This document shows positions 59,493 through 64,000 of a DNA stretch of 64,000 nt, piece by piece. Every line of letters begins with the position of its first letter. Position 1 is the stretch's first letter. Source of the stretch: Anaerolineae bacterium. GTDB taxonomy: Bacteria > Chloroflexota > Anaerolineae > Promineifilales > Promineifilaceae. The notes beneath the pieces were generated by a model. It saw only the letters and a list, made by a program, of their open reading frames with translations. It searched no databases and was not told the origin of the DNA. The position numbers and the translations under genes were made by a program. The DNA lies in assembly GCA_023382655.1 (NCBI GenBank), contig JAHDWK010000003.1:466769-530768 (forward strand). Direction: 5' to 3'.

Positions 59493-60446
59493 ATGAAACG
59501 TAATCGTGCAAATCTGGTCTGGGGCATTATCCTCATCCTGTTTGGCGGCTTTTACCTGCTGCAAACGATGGGGTGGCTTCCCGAATTTGGACCGCTGGTC
59601 TGGAGCGGGATTTTCGCGGCGGCCAGCATCCTTTTCCTGGTCACATACCTGTTGAATGGCTGGCAGGCCTGGGGCTGGTTGTTTCCCACCAGCATCTTTG
59701 CCGGGCTGGCCATCGTCTTGTTCCTGGCGGATAGAGAAGCAGAGGGCGTCTGGATTGGCGGTTTGTTCATGGCTTCGGTAGGGCTGCCCTTCTGGCTGGT
59801 CTTTGCCATTGACCGGAAGGCCAATTGGTGGGCGCTCATTCCGGGTTGGGTGCTGGCGGTGTTGACGGCCGTCATCCTGCTCAGCGAAACCATTTCCGGT
59901 GAACTGATCGGGTCGCTGGTCATGTTTGGCATTGGCCTGCCCTTCCTGGCAGTCTACCTGGTCAATCGGGCGAATTGGTGGGCGCTCATTCCCGCCGCCA
60001 TCTTGTGCGGCCTGGGTGTACTGCTGCTGTTTGTCAATCAGGCGCCGGATACCTGGATTGGCGCTTTCATGCTGCTGATGATCAGCCTGCCTTTCCTCTT
60101 TGTCTTCGTCCGTGTGCCCAAACAGTGGTGGGCCATCATCCCTGGCGGCATTTTGTTGACGTTGGCAATTGTCACATTGCTCGCCGGAGCGGTGGAGGCG
60201 GAATCGTGGGGTGGGCGTTTGCTGGCGCTGGTGACGTTTTGGGGCACGGCCGTGCCCTTCATCTACCTCTGGCTGCGGCGTGAGGTGTACCCCACCGATT
60301 GGGCCAAATATCCGGCAGCGGCCCTGCTGCTGTTAGGCGTCATCGCGCCGTTTGTGGAGGAAGTACCGGGAGGTATGCTGGCGATTATCTTGATCCTGGT
60401 TGGTGGTTGGCTGCTGCTGGATACAGCGATGCACCCCAAAACGTGA
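59493..60446 (+). CDS. Multi-TM membrane protein with internal repeats
   Basis: A 317-residue protein with about nine hydrophobic segments. It opens like LiaF/LiaI (LVWGIILILFGGFYLLQTMGWLP). Three repeats follow, NWWALIPGWVLAVLTAVILL, NWWALIPAAILCGLGVLLLF and QWWAIIPGGILLTLAIVTLL, spaced about 60 residues. The same type of ending is copied at 62366-62440. It converges with the DUF3048 gene with no gap between stop codons. Function unknown. Confidence 0.72.
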   Translation: MKRNRANLVWGIILILFGGFYLLQTMGWLPEFGPLVWSGIFAAASILFLVTYLLNGWQAWGWLFPTSIFAGLAIVLFLADREAEGVWIGGLFMASVGLPFWLVFAIDRKANWWALIPGWVLAVLTAVILLSETISGELIGSLVMFGIGLPFLAVYLVNRANWWALIPAAILCGLGVLLLFVNQAPDTWIGAFMLLMISLPFLFVFVRVPKQWWAIIPGGILLTLAIVTLLAGAVEAESWGGRLLALVTFWGTAVPFIYLWLRREVYPTDWAKYPAAALLLLGVIAPFVEEVPGGMLAIILILVGGWLLLDTAMHPKT

Positions 60447-61676
60447 TTACGGGCTAATTGTAACCGGGTTATCGTAATAATGGGGTAGTATCTGGAACCA
60501 GCTACTGCCAATTTGCAGCGGCACGCTATTATCTGCGGCATCGACAAAGGTAAACATATCACTGCGATTTTCGCGCAGCCAGGTAGCAGAAAACAGTTTC
60601 CCGTCTCGTAAAATAAGGGCGTCCCCCTGGCCCCAAATCTGAATTTCAATTGGCCAACCAGAGCAAATGCCCTCGCTGTGAGTAATACAGATTGATTTGT
60701 CTGGTTCATGAACGGCCGTCAGTAGAATGACATTGGCCGCGCTGATTTGTTCTCCGTTATTGGCGTCAATTGTTGGCTCACCATCGGCCCAGCGCCAGTA
60801 ACGGCCGTTTGCTGGAGCGTAAACCCATTCTACCAGGGTATACGTATCGTAAGCCACTTCAATCCGGTTAGCTGCCACACCCCCCGGCGGTGGTAAACTG
60901 CTAAACGTCATCCAGGCGGTAAATTCGGGCGGTCGATCTTCCCCATGGGCCGCAATGGCCTGCCACAATCCAGCCGGGTCTGCATGGAGAGTATGTTCCC
61001 AGGGTTTGTCCTCTTCCGTACGATAAAAACCAACCTCGTGAGAACGCAAAAGGCGGTCACCAATGTCGGATCCGTGCAGCCGCTGCGACACTACCGGATG
61101 GGCCCCAGACATCGCCAGGGCGGCATCATACATGGCAGGCAACTCCTTATCGATAAGCCGCGCACTGCGTATCGGGCCAATGTCTGTCGGCGTCTGGCTG
61201 TAAAAAATAGCGGTAAAGCGGGTAATGTCTGCCTCTGTCACGTGCTCAAATACCAAATCCGCCTGGCTCAGTCCATTTTGAGGGCGCGCATAACTTGGCG
61301 GACTGTTAGAGACTTTGACAGCCAGCGGTCGCCGTAGCAAATTGCCTGGTTCGGCCACAACTTCCCCGGTCAACGGGTTGCGATCGGTACCAAAATCATC
61401 CGGACCGGAAAGCATCAACGCCAGCACAGTTGGCGTAGGGGGTATGGTGGGTATTGTGATGGCGGTGGGAAACAGTGTGGCCGTCTCTGTCGGCTCGGCT
61501 GTCGGTTGTGGGGTAAAGGTTGGCACGATAGTTGGGCCGGGTAAAGTTGATTGCGCAGAAATGGTAGAAACAAGGGTGGGCAACGGCCGTTCCTCCAATC
61601 CGTCACAAGCGACCAACGTGGTCATGAATCCGATGAACCCCAACAAAAAAAGTGTGGACAACATTTTGCTAAACAT
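60447..61676 (-). CDS. DUF3048 lipoprotein (YerB-like)
   Basis: About 409 residues with a lipobox LVAC and a Thr/Pro-rich linker, then the DUF3048 core: GPIRSARLIDKELPAMYDAALAMSGAHPVVSQRL and a C-terminal part with GNxxYxWADGEPTIDANNGEQIS and GDALILRDGK. YerB is its best known relative. It is exported; role unknown. The start ATG 61676 has no Shine-Dalgarno but follows TACAAT by six bases, suggesting a leaderless transcript. Confidence 0.78.
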   Translation of the reverse strand: MFSKMLSTLFLLGFIGFMTTLVACDGLEERPLPTLVSTISAQSTLPGPTIVPTFTPQPTAEPTETATLFPTAITIPTIPPTPTVLALMLSGPDDFGTDRNPLTGEVVAEPGNLLRRPLAVKVSNSPPSYARPQNGLSQADLVFEHVTEADITRFTAIFYSQTPTDIGPIRSARLIDKELPAMYDAALAMSGAHPVVSQRLHGSDIGDRLLRSHEVGFYRTEEDKPWEHTLHADPAGLWQAIAAHGEDRPPEFTAWMTFSSLPPPGGVAANRIEVAYDTYTLVEWVYAPANGRYWRWADGEPTIDANNGEQISAANVILLTAVHEPDKSICITHSEGICSGWPIEIQIWGQGDALILRDGKLFSATWLRENRSDMFTFVDAADNSVPLQIGSSWFQILPHYYDNPVTISP

Positions 61677-61888
61677 CACTGCATTGTATCTGAATCCCGT
61701 TAGGTGCAAAAACTTCATCAGCCCGGATTTAAGGGCAACGTTCTGATCCCGGCTGTGAAAAAAATCGTGAATTTATATGTTTTGATGCTGTTGCAGAGTA
61801 GGGGTAGCAGAAAACAGGAAGATAGCTCAGCCAAATAATGCTGCATGACTGCCTGTCCTGGCAAGTTGTAGTTCATCATTATCGATGG

Positions 61889-62014
61889 TCCCACAAGAGC
61901 ATGATCCCGATACCACTCATCCAATGGCTCTTGAGTGACAAGTTGAGTAATGATCATCTCTAATTGAGATAGGTTCAAGCCTTGACGTCGCAAACGCTTG
62001 ATATTAGCCTGGTC
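61889..62014 (-). pseudogene. YafQ/RelE-type toxin remnant
   Basis: The minus strand reads IKRLRRQGLNLSQLEMIITQL and LDEWYRDHALVG, the middle of a YafQ-type mRNA interferase. The usual N-terminus is replaced by a CTGAGCTTGTCGAAGTGC repeat and the C-terminal catalytic part is missing. No antitoxin is visible. Confidence 0.6.
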
Positions 62015-62054
62015 AGTTGCGGCCTGCACTGAGCTTGTCGAAGTGCGGTTTCAC

Positions 62055-62200
62055 GTCCGAGGTCGTCAGGCTGCGGCGGCTCGTTCCTCGCACGCCCTCT
62101 GCCAGACGAATCACCGCAATCAGCTGAGGCAGCAAACGGCCGTTTTCCTCCCACGTCCTCATATCATATTGGTCAAAATGGTACGCATCCGCCACCAGAT
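62055..62200 (-). pseudogene. Unidentified C-terminal gene fragment
   Basis: The minus strand reads YHFDQYDMRTWEENGRLLPQL, IRLAEGVRGTSRRSL and stops in repeat DNA. The Leu/Arg-rich helices look like the end of a real protein. No start is present, because the plus-strand side is cut by the duplicated segment at 62201. Confidence 0.35.
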
Positions 62201-62440
62201 CCACCATCAAAAGCAGCGGCGCAGGTACGGCCGTTGTCCAGGTGAGTGACAGTTTGGATGTGACCATAGATGGGTTGGGCCATGTGGAATACATTGGCGA
62301 CCCAGAGGTCACGCAAGAAATCAACGGGGTGGGCAGTGTACGGCAACGGCCGTGACCCATCCCAGTATGCTGGCGATTATCTTGATCCTGGTTGGTGGTT
62401 GGCTGCTAGAGGCGGCGCGCCATCCCAAATTGAAAGGGTA
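62201..62440 (+). repeat. Chimeric duplication of two nearby gene ends
   Basis: Bases 62201-62365 match 58350-58514 (end of the GIN-domain gene) with two differences. Bases 62366-62407 match 60374-60415 (end of the 59493 gene), and weaker similarity runs on to a stop at 62438-62440. The two parts are joined, so the DNA between them (58515-60373) is absent. This is a copy with a large deletion. Confidence 0.85.
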
Positions 62441-62715
62441 ATCTCAGGTGCAGCCCTTATCCCCTATTCACGTTATTTACCCGGTAAGGTAGGGTATATC
62501 CCCATTTTAGTGACGGCCGTTTACTCGCATACTAAAGTTAAAGGTGTAGCCGGAGCTGCAAAATGCCACTGCATTCGAGATGTTGGAGGAAATGCGCATG
62601 ACGCACCCCCAGACAAATTTGAAGAAGCTAGAAGTGAACACACGGCATGAAGCGGCTCTATTTTCAAAATGCACGCGCAGCAAACAATGACTGTGGGTGT
62701 GTAAGCGAGGCGAGA

Positions 62716-63264
62716 ATGAACGTGGTAACAGGCCTATTTACAGCCGAGGAAACGGCGGCAGTGGTGAACTACTTAACAGAAAATGGATTTCCACCCGATC
62801 GTCTTTCGGTAATATCCTCCCCTATGGAGCTGCCAGCATATCTTGAAGGGGAGCCAGAACAGGCGGCGGCAGCGGGTGCGGTGCTGGGGGCCGTAGCCGG
62901 GGGCACTATAGGGGCTTTAACCACCCTGGCAGCATCGGCGGCACCTGGTTTTCGGGCCTTGCCGATTATAGTGGGTGCTGAGCCGCTGCTTGTGTTTGGG
63001 TTGATGACCACGGCCGTAGGTAGCGCGGTGGGTGGTTACCTGGGCAGCCTCTACAGTGTGCGGGCTGATAGTGAACCACAAATTGACGTGGTCAAGTTAT
63101 TGGAATCCGGGCATATCATTTTGGTGGTAACGACGGAAGGGGAGGGGAAAGCGGAAACGGCCGTATCGCTTATGCAGCAGCTTGGCGGCCAACAAATCGA
63201 AATCCATCCTCTTCCTACCGAAAACGACGAAAAAGGAAAGGCCGTTACTGATCATCATGTGTAA
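62716..63264 (+). CDS. Glycine-zipper membrane stress protein
   Basis: A 182-residue protein: an N-terminal part like the general-stress DUF1269 or YflT N-terminal fold (VVTGLFTAEETAAVVNYLTENGF), then a Gly/Ala-rich membrane hairpin (AGAVLGAVAGGTIGALTTL), a second hydrophobic stretch (GLMTTAVGSAVGGYLGSL) and a C-terminal ferredoxin-like end. ATG 62716 is chosen after GAGGCGAG. 62441-62715 holds no other gene; a short helical frame near 62590 (MLEEMRMTHPQTNLKK) may be a fragment. Confidence 0.7.
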   Translation: MNVVTGLFTAEETAAVVNYLTENGFPPDRLSVISSPMELPAYLEGEPEQAAAAGAVLGAVAGGTIGALTTLAASAAPGFRALPIIVGAEPLLVFGLMTTAVGSAVGGYLGSLYSVRADSEPQIDVVKLLESGHIILVVTTEGEGKAETAVSLMQQLGGQQIEIHPLPTENDEKGKAVTDHHV

Positions 63265-63293
63265 CGGCCCTTAACATAAACTTTTCATTTTAT

Positions 63294-63347
63294 AAAAGAA
63301 ATATGCCCACCTGTTAGCTCTTTAGCTCCGGTGGGCATATTTCTTTT
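63294..63347. terminator. Bidirectional intrinsic terminator
   Basis: A perfect 18-bp stem AAAAGAAATATGCCCACC with its complement, loop of 18 bases. A- and T-runs lie on both sides. It separates the convergent genes at 62716 and 63390. Confidence 0.88.
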
Positions 63348-63389
63348 GTGATTTAAACTACAGATATCAGGAAAGTGTGGTTGCCAGGT

Positions 63390-63671
63390 TTACTCGCTAC
63401 GGCGCCTTGCCCATAAGCCAAATTTGGTAATGAGGGCCATGACCACCAGGCCGGCCGTACCGACCAGCACCCAGATCTTGTGCTCTACAATCCAACTGTC
63501 GCCATAATTTTCTTGTATGTACTCTACGAACCGATCTTTTTTATCGGCCAGTTGGGGCAGTTCTTCGTTAGAAATCTGGTCCCATTGTTCCTGAACCATT
63601 CCTTTTGCCTGTCCCACTTTCTCCTTGAACATGTTTTGTTTCTCTTCGACTTTTGCATTTAAGGTTGTCAT
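63390..63671 (-). CDS. CsbD-like stress protein with membrane anchor
   Basis: A 93-residue protein with a CsbD-like helical part (KEKVGQAKGMVQEQWDQI, LPQLADKKDRFVEYIQENYG) and a C-terminal membrane helix (IWVLVGTAGLVVMALITKF). CsbD is a general-stress protein of unknown mechanism; the anchor is an extra. ATG 63671 follows AAGGAG. Confidence 0.75.
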   Translation of the reverse strand: MTTLNAKVEEKQNMFKEKVGQAKGMVQEQWDQISNEELPQLADKKDRFVEYIQENYGDSWIVEHKIWVLVGTAGLVVMALITKFGLWARRRSE

Positions 63672-63786
63672 CTGTTTCACTCCTTTCTTAAGGTAATCAG
63701 CCAACAATTTCTTCAATCTGAGCGTACAGTTTGTTCCTAGCATATGGGCGGCGGCTCTATTGCTAAATAGACAGTGGTACAGGCAT

Positions 63787-63808
63787 TGGGTATAGATATG
63801 GGTATAGA
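63787..63808. repeat. 12-bp direct repeat upstream of the CsbD-like gene
   Basis: TGGGTATAGATA occurs, then TGGGTATAGA, with a period of 12 bp, about 115 bp before the CsbD-like start. On the minus strand this reads TCTATACCCA twice. It could be an operator. 63672-64000 holds no gene. Confidence 0.4.
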
Positions 63809-64000
63809 CAATTCTGGACGTGAGTTCCGGCGCGAGTTTGGGGTACAGAAAACGTATGACCTCCAATTGTACCTATGATATATCGGCTTATCAGGTTTCC
63901 TGGTTATATAGTGGGGCTTATAGCGCTCCCAACCATTGAGCAAACTCAAATAATTTTTGAACGAGATCAATTGATGCGGTGAGTGCTAACTTTTTATTCC

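Larger units (their letters stand above)
41..63165. repeat. Highly iterated palindrome ACGGCCGT (about 120 copies)
   Basis: The octamer recurs in genes and gaps across the window, by hand count about 121 times (for example 41, 185, 224, 2280, 28858, 28894, 31999, 32014, 48146, 48173). About one to two would be expected by chance at roughly 56% G+C. In genes it is mostly read as ACG-GCC-GTN, Thr-Ala-Val. Confidence 0.9.

Noticed and set aside
1..64000. CRISPR array, tRNA, rRNA, integrase or prophage
   Set aside because: No regular spaced repeats, cloverleaf genes, rRNA-like stretches or phage genes were seen.

Overview
The window reads as a chromosome segment of a Chloroflexota bacterium, most likely Anaerolineae or Ardenticatenia-like. 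The evidence is indirect: two giant MalT-like LuxR regulators, many Cys-anchored lipoproteins, an FLPLV motif after a signal anchor, intermediate G+C, and many intergenic hairpin repeats. No phage, CRISPR array, rRNA or tRNA was seen. Two genome-style signatures stand out. One is the palindrome ACGGCCGT, found about 120 times by hand count, comparable to the cyanobacterial HIP1 repeat. The other is a promoter module (two ATAAC-like repeats exactly 12 bp apart, TAACnnnnGTTA palindromes, and a TATnCt box 37 or 41 bp downstream) that recurs in front of seven genes.

Layout. 1-2 kb: the 5' part of an ECF-like sigma factor gene (minus strand, cut by the window edge) diverges from a PaaK-like adenylating enzyme. 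2-4.3 kb: a decayed MerR/GyrI-like regulator, a piece of an ABC permease gene, a double GNAT gene and a TauE/SafE remnant. 4.3-14 kb: secreted protein, ABC-2 exporter, LRR lipoprotein, membrane-anchored hydrolase with a 52-aa membrane peptide, membrane protein, and a lipoprotein related to the middle of the LRR protein. 14-20 kb: hydrolase, beta-lactamase-fold protein, SDR and ANT(6)-like nucleotidyltransferase. 20-28 kb: rhamnose-type sugar system (epimerase, permease, two-domain ATPase, binding protein, LacI regulator with two operators, RhaB-like kinase). 28-36 kb: MalT-like regulator, ECF sigma with a FecR/DUF5666 partner, and a GT-C-like membrane protein. 36-37.4 kb: arsR and arsM with ArsR-type boxes. 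37.4-39 kb: infC-rpmI-rplT, with a probable AUU start for infC and an internal attenuator. 39-48 kb: a run of membrane proteins including two CPBP proteases and a hydrolase, then GNAT and P-loop genes. 48-55 kb: second MalT-like regulator, alkylsulfatase, and a SulP transporter preceded by two tiny membrane proteins. 55-64 kb: envelope and stress genes (DUF1269, LOR, META, LiaI-like, GIN-domain and Fn3-like lipoproteins, DUF3048, CsbD) and a graveyard of duplicated and broken fragments at 61.8-62.65 kb.

How it fits together. The shared promoter module joins the edge sigma gene, the adenylating enzyme, the LRR lipoprotein, the 52-aa peptide plus hydrolase, two paralogous multi-TM proteins and the LiaI-like protein. 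This suggests a regulon devoted to the cell envelope, possibly autoregulated through the sigma factor. This is an inference from sequence only. Three lipoproteins (LRR protein, 282-aa protein, Fn3-repeat protein) share domains in different combinations, which supports one surface-protein toolkit.
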